From positions 1,488,001-1,552,000 of the forward strand of contig ML133421.1 in NCBI GenBank assembly GCA_003864495.1: 64,000 nucleotides of DNA, given 5' to 3'. Numbering within the stretch: the first letter of the stretch is position 1; every line of letters starts with the position of its first letter. Under the pieces are notes generated by a model that worked only from the letters and a program-made list of their open reading frames with translations, ran no database searches and was not told the origin of the DNA. Both the position numbers and the translations under genes were made by a program. The stretch is from Nemopilema nomurai (taxonomy: Eukaryota; Cnidaria; Scyphozoa; Rhizostomeae; Rhizostomatidae). Positions 46,267 to 58,900 of this stretch are shown here, one piece after another.

Positions 46267-46436
46267 CCGTTTATGCAATGTTTTTTAGATCTTATTGTTT
46301 CAGATTGAAATTTTATCCCGTGCTTCTCTTTTGCTGCAACTCTCCCAGTGATCTTGTGTTGATGCACAGATTCTCTCTTTGTTCCTGGGTGGCTATCATC
46401 AGCATTTAATTTCCCACGCTGCCTGTAGATCTTCAA
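46267..46436 (-). CDS. Possible exon, unrecognised
   Basis: After TCTACAG on the minus strand a basic frame of about 48 codons runs to a donor-like G|GTGTGT (ADDSHPGTKRESVHQHKITG). A separate short ATG frame just upstream (about 46483) runs into it out of phase. It may belong with the minus-strand segments at 45.0-45.8 kb. Weak evidence. Confidence 0.2.
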
Positions 46437-46637
46437 GAAGCAAGGAAATGTCTTTGTTGGCCATCAAAGCGTCCGCCTCCATTAGTTCAAGAGGTACCGC
46501 TTGGTCCCTGGGTATGGTAACGTACAAGGGAATGACACCGTTACATTTCGGAGATTGACCCATTACTCAATGATGACTTTCACTCTTGTAAGCAAGCAGC
46601 ATGGTAATTATTTTAACTTTTAACTTCTCCAACATAA

Positions 46638-46655
46638 CCCCCCCCCCCCCCCCCC
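46638..46655. repeat. Homopolymer run of 18 C
   Basis: Eighteen consecutive C in an AT-rich intergenic region about 270 bp before the TMEM131 start. Such runs are length-unstable and can form quadruplex structures on the other strand. Confidence 0.95.
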
Positions 46656-46924
46656 TATCCACAACCAGAAAATAAACTCGAAATGGATAATAATACCACC
46701 ACTCCTGTAACAACAACGGTGTTAAAATTTGATTGATATTTTAATGCCTAATTAGAGCTTTGAAGGCTTGGTGAGATTTTCATTGTCTTGGTATGTTTTT
46801 GGATTGGATTTCTCGAGCTGCTACGGGCTGCTGGAGAGGGCTTTTCTCTGCACGTCCAATCTTTTAGTGTTTTCAAAAAAAGTACACAATGCCTTTTGTT
46901 ATTGATTGACAGGAGTGTGCATGA

Positions 46925-49900
46925 ATGACAGCTCATTTCCAGACCCCTATAAGTACAGCGCGTACCCAGCATGACAGAAGGCATCAGGTTGAAAATGATA
47001 ACAAACTGGATATGGCTACAAATGCTGGCGAAAGAAATGTCTTACAACGAATTATAGTCGACTGGATTAGAGTAATTGCAATTATTCTTGTATCTACTGT
47101 AGCAGTAAATTCAAATGGAAGATGTGGCTGTGCCCAGAATCGCCCTATTGGCAACGGTAATTAAAAGTTTCACTTACCCGTATCGGCCTAAATAGCACTG
47201 TACGTCTCGGCTTAGGAGTCATGGGCCGCGTGGGTGTTGGTTGGTTCTCCACACCCCAGCTTGTCACAGACTTTTTTGAGTCCTGTTCCTATCAAGAATA
47301 CAGAAGAAGCTGTTGTTTAATCTGACGAAATTTGCCACTCCAATCAGAATAATTATGAGTTTTATGCCAAATGCTTGACACTGTCTCCCGCATGACCGGG
47401 ACCGGCAGTCTCTGGCCGAACTCCTCAAAATAAGCTTGTTCATCCCAACATATTCATTTTTACGTGCATGGATCGTTAAGCCGAATGACCAACATGTTAT
47501 TGATGTAGTTAACTTTTAGCTTTAGCTTGATTTCCCAAATCCGCCGGGCAACCATTTTATACATGGGTTGGAAGCGTCTATTCTCGAATTTCCCGAGGAC
47601 CTGTCTCATCAGCTGCCAACATTTCCTTGATTACGGAGATCTAATAACCCTCGTCCGTTTTTATTTCAAACTTTATCTGATGAATTTTGCTTATTTTATT
47701 TAGGTTTCTACACCCCAGAGCTGAGTGCAGTAAGGGGAGACCCGTACCAGGTTTGTCTGCAACTATAATTTTTGTAAACAAGGCCGCGGCTTGTATGCCG
47801 AGTGTTCCTGGTTTTTGTCGATATGCAACCTTCCCGGTCCTTAAGACTAAATTAATTCAAAGATGGGCATATTGAGAAAGTATTTACTGTAAAATTGTAC
47901 TTGCAATGATGTTTAGATGGACATGCTGCTCGAAGAATTTACCAAGGTGTTGTTGCCATGGTTTGCCATTACCACGGCGTAGTATGAGTGAAGGTCGTGA
48001 CGTGCTGTTGGTCCCCAAACAATATTCTGACCATATCGTTTTTGTTTTGAAATCATTACTGGAAAAACTCGGTTTTTGAAAAATGCTGTTTAGTATTTTC
48101 GGGGAAGTGAAAGTTAAGTATCTCGTCCAATCAGTTGAAGATTCTGCCTCCGATGCGGCTAGAAACTAGGATTTTCCGTTTCAATAAACAAAAAGCCCAG
48201 TTGTTTCTGCTCTTTGTCGCATTAAACCCCATTATATAACTCGTTTCAAACAGAACAATTAGAATAAAATCATTTTTCACGTAAATCCTTGCACAATAAG
48301 ACGCAAGAATACAAAAATTTTGAAAAAAGTGTGAATTTTTATAACGTTTGGCTAGTGGTACTTGTTGTCTGAGTGTCTGGAATGGTAGTAACACCAAGTT
48401 TTTGACCCAATTTGTTCCGTAACCCGATGGGATAAAATCACAATCTGATAACTTTCTGTTTACACTTCCTGTCACTTCCGAGAAATCTGTCCTTAAAACT
48501 GAAACTTTTATTTCAAACCTAAAAATGAACATAAAGAGACCTCCACTTCAGCTCTTCAATAAGTAAGAAAAGGCTGACCTGAAGTTGTGGAAACATTATG
48601 TAATGTAACTGCCTAGGATGATATGAGCATAAGGCAATTGTACCATTTGAGTCCATCTTGTGAGTTAGGTTACTTTGTTTCTTTCTTAAATCTTTTTTAA
48701 AACAATAGGCTGCTACTCTTAGGTAGCTAATAAACAGGGGGGCGGGGATCAGAAAAATTTCCAAAATTTAAGAAACAGGGGGTCGGAGTTTCAAAAATAC
48801 TGAAAATTTGCAACACAACAAGAAAAATTTTTTATTTTGTATTCAAGGACGTTTGAAACTGAACAATCGTTTTTGTTTCTGATAATTTAAAACTGACAGA
48901 AAAAAATCTGGAAAAATGATAAGCGTCCCTGTTTATTAGCTACCTAAGAGTAACTACATACCTGTGTTCCCCTTGTACTTGTAAGAATACCTGTGTTGTG
49001 ACTGGGGATTTGCTTACTTTGCCCAACGGTGAGGTATCTTGTTCTTATATACACGGCTATCAGATGTAATCAGCTTCAGCTTATTAAAAGCTTAATCGTG
49101 TCCACACAATCATCCATGTCATGTGAAAGCAACCGTGTTCTTTGTCAGGTCAGTTATCCTGTCCAAGTTACTAAAGCAAATACCCCACCAAAACTTTTAC
49201 TCAGTGTAACCTATGTCTCCTTTTTAATGTTTTTGGTTTCTAAATTCGTTGATGGTCTTTGTTGTTGAGAAAGTTCATTACCAACCACAACATTTAGAAT
49301 ATTATTTTGAAACTTATTTTGAGTCAATTCAGAGTTCACAACATTGCTTTGATCAGATGAAAAAATAGTTTGTTGAGTGCCAAGTAAAGAATCTGCCACC
49401 TGTGTTAATTTTGATTTTTCTTCTTTGTTATTGCAATTTTTTTAACTATCCATGTCCCCAAAAGGTAATTTTTACATTTCCTGTGCATGATTTCTCCAAC
49501 CAAGCCTTCAAGAGTGACAGTTTCAATAGACAATAATTATAATTAGATTTTTAGGTCTGGATGGAGAAGTCATTTCACAGTCACCTGTACAAACTTCAAT
49601 TTTGCCTTGACATTTTCTCATCAATAATCAGTTTACAATGATTTGATGGGCATGCTTGTGTATTGGCATCTCATGTGTATATATATATATATGAAACAAA
49701 TATGTAAATTAGGAGAACGGTATATATTTTTTTATTTCTTGGTAGAGGTGACTATGTTTATGGTCATTGGTATGTTTATTTGTCCAAAATTTTTTAATTT
49801 GTAATTAGTCGAGGATGTTGGAAAATGTCTATTCCAAATTTCACTCAATCGTGTCATAAAAAGTCAAGTTCTTGTCCATGGTAAACTGTAAAATATGAAA

Positions 49901-52900
49901 GTTCTTGTTATGACCTTGTTATGTGCCATGATTTATTGTCAAGTCTGCTTAGGAGAGATTGCCTGTGGTTTTTTATAATGTTGTAAGAATCAGATCTCTG
50001 AAACATCACATCAACAATTTTTTTTCTCAAACTGCTTCTTAGCTTTAATGTATTAATTCTCTTTCAGGCTATGAATGATGGTTTGCAACACATTCAGAAC
50101 TAGTAAGAGCTTAAAACAATAATCACCTTTATTATCAATACTTTTGTCCTATTTATTATTCATCATGTATTTTTTGCTTTATTTATTTGCCCAGTAGCAG
50201 TGACAGGCAATGCTGAGAATGGCCTGTGATTGCACACCCGGTGTAATTCATTGCAATCCTTCCATTTCACTCCCAACATTGTCTGACTGATATAAAACGC
50301 AGCCAGCCAAGCTTGTCACCTTTGCCATTTAGTCAGTGTCACCATTTATTTGTCTTATCCAACATCACTAACACATTTTGTTCTGCCACAGTCAGTTTGT
50401 GTCTTGCTAGAATAATGCCGCATAGTTTTGTGAAATAATTTTCGAAAAGGCTGATCATAACTTCAAAGGAGCTGCAGTGCTTCTACTATTTGTAAATATA
50501 TAAGAGTTGATGACTGCATTCTAGTTGACTGGAGATGACGTGGACAACAGTCAGACGTTGTCAGAAAGGGCAGCTGGTGTGCCGTGATCTATCAAGAATA
50601 TGACTGAATTAGTGTCAATACATCAAATAACTCTACCGGCTGACATATCTAATTAGATCACTCCGTAGATGCTGTTTTTGGGCATCAATAATGCATGCAT
50701 CAATAGCCCACTTCTGAATGCTTTTATGAATAATGCATCGATTATGTAAAACGGAACTTGCAAATTTTCCCTGGATGAATGCCCTTCTTGATCCAACCAT
50801 GAATAGATATTGGGTATTGTCAGCGAACATTTAGGCCTATCGAGGGTCCACTCGTCAATACAGCTGTTGTGATAAGCACCGCGGTTTCTACCTGCCAATT
50901 CTTCATTATCACCAGCTCATCCAAACTTATCGCTGATCTACCACTGGATAATCGCTTCACTTGTAACCAAAAGCATTAAAATAGCCAATCGTTAATTAAA
51001 TGTAGAAGCTTAGAAAAAACTTTAAGTTTTGGTTTTTCTTGGAAGACTTAAGGAGGGGAATTTATTACGTTTGATAAAGATTGCCCGGTGTGGCAAGAGC
51101 AAGCTTTCTTGTTTTTTGGTAGATTATAATAACCAATGATGTCTTCTTCCGTACTTGCATCCTATGCTTTGGAGAATTTGGGCATCTCCGTCTTTACTTC
51201 CTGTTATCCTCGTATTACATCACCCTCCCTTTTGCCAGCCAACTTCAAACTGCGGATCGTCAGCTCATTGTTCGTGCTTATCTGGATTAAATTATCTTTT
51301 ACTTTTTCTTTACCTGACACCTTCAGCGACTAACGTGATGTACTTCATAGAATCGTGAAAACTTGTTTTTTCTTCCAGTGAGGCGAGGGGGCAAAGGCTA
51401 CCAAGCTATAAATTATTGCAGTTCCAGCCGACATATCTGGACTTCCGTCACCAGTAAGAACTCACTCTCTCCTATGTTATCATATGTCTCAATCTTTAAG
51501 ACCTCAAAGACCTAGCAGTTAAAACTTGTTATCTGCCAGTTTTCTTTTCAGCACCATGGACACGAGAAACCAACAGATAAACACTTGGATCATGTTAAAA
51601 GATAGACCGGCTCTTATCTGTTCCGTTGGCTAATTGTCTATTCTTAGACTATTCAGACCTGTGATTACAAGCGGCCGTTGTTCAGTCGTGTGTTTAGCGC
51701 TGAGAACTTAGGCTTCAAGTAATTGCGTTTATAGCTAACGTAGCTTCTCTATTTAGCGTGAGACTCTATGGCATTCACCGTATTATTTGCAAGTGTTTCA
51801 TTGAAAGTTTTGTTCTGATGTTTGCTTAAAAGTTTAAAAACTATTGTGAATGTTTTGCAGAAAGCTGGAATGTATTTGTCAAAACAGGCCATACTTTGAA
51901 ATTCTAAACGTTTGTTCTACTGCTTTATCTATGGCATAGTAGTGATGCTCGAAACTTGACAGAGTTGGTTCAACTGTAAAAGGCATTTGCAAAACGATGA
52001 CAGTAATTGGTTTTTAGAGACGGAGGGTTTCAATAATGCCGTGTCGTCTGCTATAATAAACTTACTTATCCAATAGGAAACGTGATTTTGCATTTATGAA
52101 ATTTCTAATCCCTCAATGCTAATTACCAGCTCTGTTTTTTGAAAGGTATGTTGGGATGCCTGTTATGCAAATGGTTGCCATCGTAAACCCGAGCAACAAA
52201 AATCAGCTGAGAATTGTGTCGATAAGGACTGGATCGCCGCATTTCCACGCATCGCTAGTGAAGACTAGTGTGAGTAGCGTTGCGCTGACATGCGCATTCA
52301 TTCTGTATTTTCCTTCAAGTTACATTCATTCTCTAAATGAATGTTCGACCACTCACCCTGTACCGTTCTTCATGTTTCATGTTCTTTTGTAGTAGATGCT
52401 TAAAAGGAACAAAACTTCACGTCAATAAAGAGACCCCGCTTCCGTATGCTTGTGTGATACTACCTCCCCTCCTCATCTATAGTAAGATGACGTGTCACTT
52501 TTTTTCTTTGTGTGTATGAGGCTGAAGTTGTGTTTCTATGGTCAGTCAGCCTAAGACCCCAAAACTAGCCACTGGGCACCGTCCAATCTACTACTCTTCG
52601 GTACGTCACAGGAAAAAGTCCACCCTTCCAGTTCTTGTGAGCCAAAAAAGGTCAATTTGTGCTTCCCGTTCATTCTAACCCCCCTTGTATTTTCGACTCG
52701 AGACACCTGGTATAGTGACGTAGCTTCGTCACATTCAAAAGCATCCAAAAAGTGAGGCCCGGAAAAAGAAGGAGCCTTCCAATGTCTGTAAATTGCGAAA
52801 GATAATTTCAAGGTTATCTATTTGCTTTGCATTGTGCAGTCTTTGTCTACTTTTTCAAAGGTGATTTCGACTGCAACAAAAGACAAGATCGCGTTGCTTG

Positions 52901-55900
52901 TGTTTCTCACCATGAAAATGCCCGAATCTCTTCAAATGAATTTTGAAAACATCGAATTGATTTAGTGCTACCGTTTTTTGGTTAAACATATCAAGATTTT
53001 TGTTTTGATACACACAACAATGGTGTTGATTTTCTCTTGAAAGAGTCAACGTCCAAAGAACTGTTCAATTAAATAAAACTTGAATGAATTTTTTTAAGTT
53101 ATGGCTATAGCCAGCATTGACAAAGAAATAAAGGTCTTTTTAGATTTATTCTTCTAAACAGGACATGTTCTCATCTTTTTATTTAATCTGCAGTTTTTCC
53201 ACCTGGTATGCATAAACATGCCTTTCTTATGAATTCCCATTTGTTTTTATAGACTATAGAGCCGTTGGCAAATACAACGTTTGAATTAGTTTTTCTCCCT
53301 CGATTGGCTGGCAATGTTGAAAATACCGTTTTTATTCGTACAAATAAAGGTGAATTTACGTACCAGGTAAGTTGAAGCATTGTTTACATTTTCTTTTTTG
53401 ATCGTTCGGGAGAATTATCCTTTTCTAACATGTTAAGTCACGCAGCAGACCATTTGAAAATGCCGTTTGTCGCACAAGGAGTCCGTCCTATTCTTGACAA
53501 ATCAAGTTTACTTTGAAATTGGTGTTATGAATGACTCTACGCTTTTTCGTAGATTTAATGCGAAGACTAGAGGATCTGAGATTACTAAGACCACATTGTG
53601 TATCGCCTAGGCTTAGATCCGCTAAGGTTCATGTGACTTTGCATCGTTTTGTGTGGCCTGTCCAGAAGGAACTTAGAAGTAGCTGTCTGTCTGTTGTATT
53701 CGAACAGCACGGACATGTACCCTCTATTCTGCGATATAGCGCACTCCAAAAAAGTTATATTGCACATTGCCTGTGTGTGGTTGATAGTGTTATATTATTT
53801 CAATAAGAGTTGGTACCATACCAAACATCGGCAAGAGTATGGCTTTCAAAGTTATGAAATCACCCCCCCCTCTCTGTGTACCTTTCTCTTCCCCGCCTCA
53901 TTTATCCATCCCCCTTGCTTTTCACCGATTTCATGCACCCCTCTTAACTGCCCATTTGCGTAACGCCCCACTTTCCTTCCTGCTTCCTTTAACACTTGAA
54001 GTAGCACTGCCTTTGTATTTCACCTTGTTTGCTCTGCAAATGAAATCGATCCTTTCTTGCACCAAGCCTGCATTTCACTGTAACTTATTGCGTCAATAAT
54101 TACTCATGCTTAGCCATGGTATTATCTTAAGACTTAGCCAACTTGCCATAGCTGAGTCGACATAAATCAAAGCGTGCTCGCAAGTTTAATCGATTAGATT
54201 TGACTAGAATGGCTTTGCGGTTTGGTCATCCTGGCGATATCAATGGCAGGGTTTGAATCATCATAGGCCATTACCATTACCGTCATTAATTTGTCCAAGC
54301 CGAATCTAATTCAAAGCAGTAGCGTACATAACCGTCATTAAACTAGCAATATCCCTTTGGTCCGAAAAGCAACAAAGAAAACAACAGTACCATTTGTGAG
54401 CATAGGCTCGCTCCATGCTTAAGTGTCCCCCAGTGTATACCCACCCTTTGAAGGCCTATCCTTTCAAGGCTAATCCTTTAAAGGCCCATCCTTCAAATGC
54501 CCATCCTTTAAAGGCCCATTTTTTAAAGAGCCATCCTTTCAAAACCCTTTTTCCAAGGCCCACCCATCTGTGCCCGTCCGTCCCCCGTTGAGTGCGATCT
54601 CTCTCTGTCTCTTGCAGGTCTTTGGCGTGGGCATGCCAAACGTGTACCGGCTGCGGGCCTTCATCGGTGCAACAATCCCCGTTGATGGCACGTTCTCGCC
54701 CTACATCAACATGTACAACCCGTACAGTGAAGCAATTCAGGTATGACTCAAGTCACGATTAATCGCCGCACTCGGTATCTCTTCACAATGTATATCAAAC
54801 GATTATGTAATGTAATTATGTAATCATGATTCACCGTGTTGGTACTTGATATTTGAATCAAGGTCTTTTTATAGCATTTTCTTCAAGGCCGCATTATCTT
54901 CAAATTTGGTTGATCTCCCTCTCCCAAGCAGAACCTTATTTCACGGTTGCGTGCCCATTTCCCACTCTTCGTGTGTAAAATATCTGCATCAACAAAGAAT
55001 AAAAAAAATTCAATAAATTATTCTCCCTTTTTAAATGAAAGAAGTGCATTCTCGAATCACCCATGTATTGCCATTAATAGGTATCTATTTTCTGCAACGA
55101 ATGTGATACAGTTACTTGCTGCTCATGCACATGGAAAGAATTACAGACAATGCGGGAAAATAGATTTATTTGTAATTATTATACATAGCAGCATTAGCAT
55201 GCATTCAATAATGAATGATAAAGACAGGAACAAATGGAAAGAGTGACTGTTGAGTGTCACGTTATCAATTCATGCGATCTTTCATTCAAAGTGATGCCAA
55301 CATGACTGCTTTTTAGGTAACTGAAATGTACTCAAGTGGCGGAGAGCTGCATCTGGACCTACCAACTGGAAGCAACGATGTCTCACAAAAAATTTGGGTT
55401 GGTGCATTTGACTTTGTTTGCCTTCATCGATCCTTAGTATTGTTTGTGTCGTAACATATTTACGTATTGCAATATTCTATCCAATATCAATAATTATTAA
55501 ATATGTATCATGTAGTTTTAAAAGTGTACAGCTTGGTGTCGGAAAGGCAGGTTAATTTGTTGTTAGTGTGCAGGGATACGTGCAAAGGAGAAGGTTCGTC
55601 GATAGCAAAACCTTTCAACAATTGTTTGGATTTTTAAGAGGCAAATGAAAGGTGGAAGTTGTCTGTCAGAAAGCCTCGGTCAACATCCAAGCCAATCATA
55701 CAGTCTGAACTTTTTGCTCAATGTATTTGCAGGTATCATGGCATATATAGCGAAACTATTTTAGATTATCTCTCCATAAGTTGCATCTTTTGTATGTTTT
55801 ATGGACATTCTTTGTTTTTGTAGGAAATACCACCCTTCGAGACGAAGGCCATAATGAAAGCGACTTTTTACGGCAAGACGGAGGGCAATCATACCGGGTT

Positions 55901-58900
55901 TGTGCGGATAAAAACCACACGATCGTCCTCCAAGAAGGAAGAAATAATCCTTCCTTTCGATGTTGATGTTTCTTCGGGTAGGTGTTTTACTTTCTCTGTT
56001 TCAAACTTTTTCCCTTTGGCAGCTGGACCGTGATTTGCTTTGAAACAAAATACCACCAAAAGAATGATCTTGTTTTTTGGCCTAAATGTATGCCGAGGAA
56101 AGAAAGAAATTTTCAATGAGCTGTTTGCATTCAGTTATCAAATCGGTCCATCCTGTTTCGTAACCCTTTTATAAATGAGTCTTGTTTGAATTGCCAATTT
56201 TCAGTTATCCCTACTTTTTATCATATTGCCGATGTAAAGTAAGATTTTTAGCACCTGCTTTTGAATCCAAGCATCCCTATTAAGGCTCCATGTGCAAACT
56301 ATCCGCTTGAATGCATGCCAACAAGAATTCGACCATAAGCATGCGGATGCGACTATTGCACAGGAAGAATAATATTCCTGGTAATAAATGCAAGAAGCTT
56401 TTAAGTTTATCTTTGAATTTGCTGTCAGTTGTGCGTCTTTCCACCTGCTTCGGTCATTGCTGAAAATTATGTTTTTTGTAAATAGCCCAATGCATAATTA
56501 ATTTTGATGGCCTTAATTAATGTGGTGACGGTCTTGTTACTGAAACTGTTGTTGGGCCAGAAGCAAAGAGCATTATGTGGTTTGATACACAGCCAAATAC
56601 GAAGACGTGCAACTATCAAACGCCCTCTCTAACCTAACCGTCCTATTCGTAACCTCCCATTTCCCCAATTCCCAAACTGTTTCCAGATAGATTTCCAATT
56701 AGTGCATTTTGCTGCCTTTAATGCTGCGTTGTTTCTTGTCTTGTAACAGTTCCTTTTCAAGCTGTTTTTCCGATTGTAGCCCCGGGTCTCTATACCAATA
56801 TAGACACGTTCGATTTTGGCACTCTCAGGACAATGGGTAGGTAGTACTCTCATTATGGTTAAACTTTTGCCAGGAAAAAAGCAAAAGATTTAGTTGCCAT
56901 GAAGGTACCTGAAACCGCGTTTTGAAAACAGAGTTGCCAGAAGCAGTTTTAGTTACTTTTTCGACCTCTTGCAGTGTTGGAATGTCACCTTATACCTTTA
57001 CTAGAAGCACGCAAGATAAAAAATTTGCTGCACAGTCCATGTTTCGATCTGCGCCACTTTTGTTTATACGGGCCAGTCCACTTCCTGCATAGCCTTCAGA
57101 GGAGGTTAAGGGAGAAATACTTCCTGTTGGCTTGAATACTTCAGACATCCATTCATTGTGCCTTGAGCTTTGGCTGATAGCAAAAATAACCGCACTAATC
57201 CTACCCGAGGATCAAATTACTTCCGCAAGTTAGGGCAGGTGTACTTTGGAATTCTTGTGTTTGCTTGTTGCCCTGTATGCCCTGGTTTTGGCTGGGCTTG
57301 TCATCAGTTGAATTGGTGCATAGAGGGGCGTTAAGTAGAGTTCTCTCATTGAATGCGTTGCCAACTCGCCTGCTCGTTTTAACGCAGGCAAAACCAATGA
57401 TATCACTTTTCTCGGCTTTTTCTAAGCCTGCCCACGCCATTTTTTCACCTTGCTTTTGCTGCCTAAAACTTTAATGGAAAAGCGGATCTGTCTATTTTCA
57501 CCTGCAGCAAATGTTTTTCTGCTGGTGCATTAGGCAATATGTCACAGACGCTGTTGTTTGGCCTAGACTCATTGCGTCTATTTTGATAGAGCCTGTCGGT
57601 TTATCGTTCCAAGGACACTGCGCCCGGACATTGCCTTTCTGTGCAATCCGTCTTTGTTTAGTGAAAGCCCGAACTGACCCTTTGATCCCTTCCTATTGAA
57701 AATGATGAAAGTGTAAACCCTATGAAAATGATATTGCTTCCAAGAAGAGCCTTAAGACCCAGCTCCAAGAAATAAGAACTCCCTAAGCCTATGTCACCCA
57801 AAGTATCAAAGACGAAGTTTAAATTTTGGAGCATTAATTCACTTAGATGAAAAATTATGAACAAGAACTGTTTGCATTGTACTTTTACATCAAAGATCAA
57901 GGACTAAGTTGTTGTTCCATGGCCATGCTGCGCGCCCAATTAATTTTTTTTAATCAATTTCTAAGTAGCCATAGTGTGTTTTTCACACATTTGTCCATAT
58001 TCTTTATAAACCCCGTCCATTCATTCATTTCTGATTTTCTTTTTTCAGATGAACCAAAATCCTTAAATCTTAATATGATAAATACTGGAAACAGATCCGT
58101 TCCAATATCTGTAAGTCAAAGATATGATCTCGTGTTGTTTTTACATCTGATGAAAATGCGTCAATGTTATTTTTGCGTATAATTAAAATGGATCCCTGTT
58201 AATTTTTGCATCTTATTAAAATGCGTCAATGTTGTTTTTGCATCTAATGCTATTTTTGCAATTTTCAAAGAGTCATTTTTTTAAAGAGACAATAGGTTTA
58301 TCATCTCAGTTACTTTATACATCTGGATTTATGTGTTATGTTCAATTTATCTGTTTTTTTAAAGAGTTATTCCCTTCCAGGCTGTAATTTCTACTCCACC
58401 AAATAAAGCAATTTCCATACAATTCACGGTAATATTTTAATTTACGGAAGCATTTAGGGGAGATGGTCTTTGAGCCAGGAAGAGTGTTTCTATTCTTTTC
58501 AGCTGGAAACTGTAAAGTCGATATTGCCAAACCTTCCTCAGGGAATAATTAGGTGTAGAAGTGGCTCAAAAATGGTTTTGTCATAAATGAAACTGCTATG
58601 TTTTCTGGGCACGAACCTGTCGCGGAACCATCTCGTAGGATTTCCAGTAAGAAGATAAATTTTAAATCCCCCTCCCTCCTCACACGCACGTTACTACATT
58701 TATCCATTGCCCAAGATACATTCAAATTTTTCTTGTTCCCCCGAACCTTTTTAAGCTTTCTCCTGCCCGAATGCAATGTTTTAATGGCCGTTTGCAACTA
58801 TTAATTTGAAAGTTTCTTGCAAACTTATCGCAAATCTTATCATTTTATCTGCTTCTGGTTGGCCTATCTTTATCTTCATCTATTACCTTACAGCCAATGG

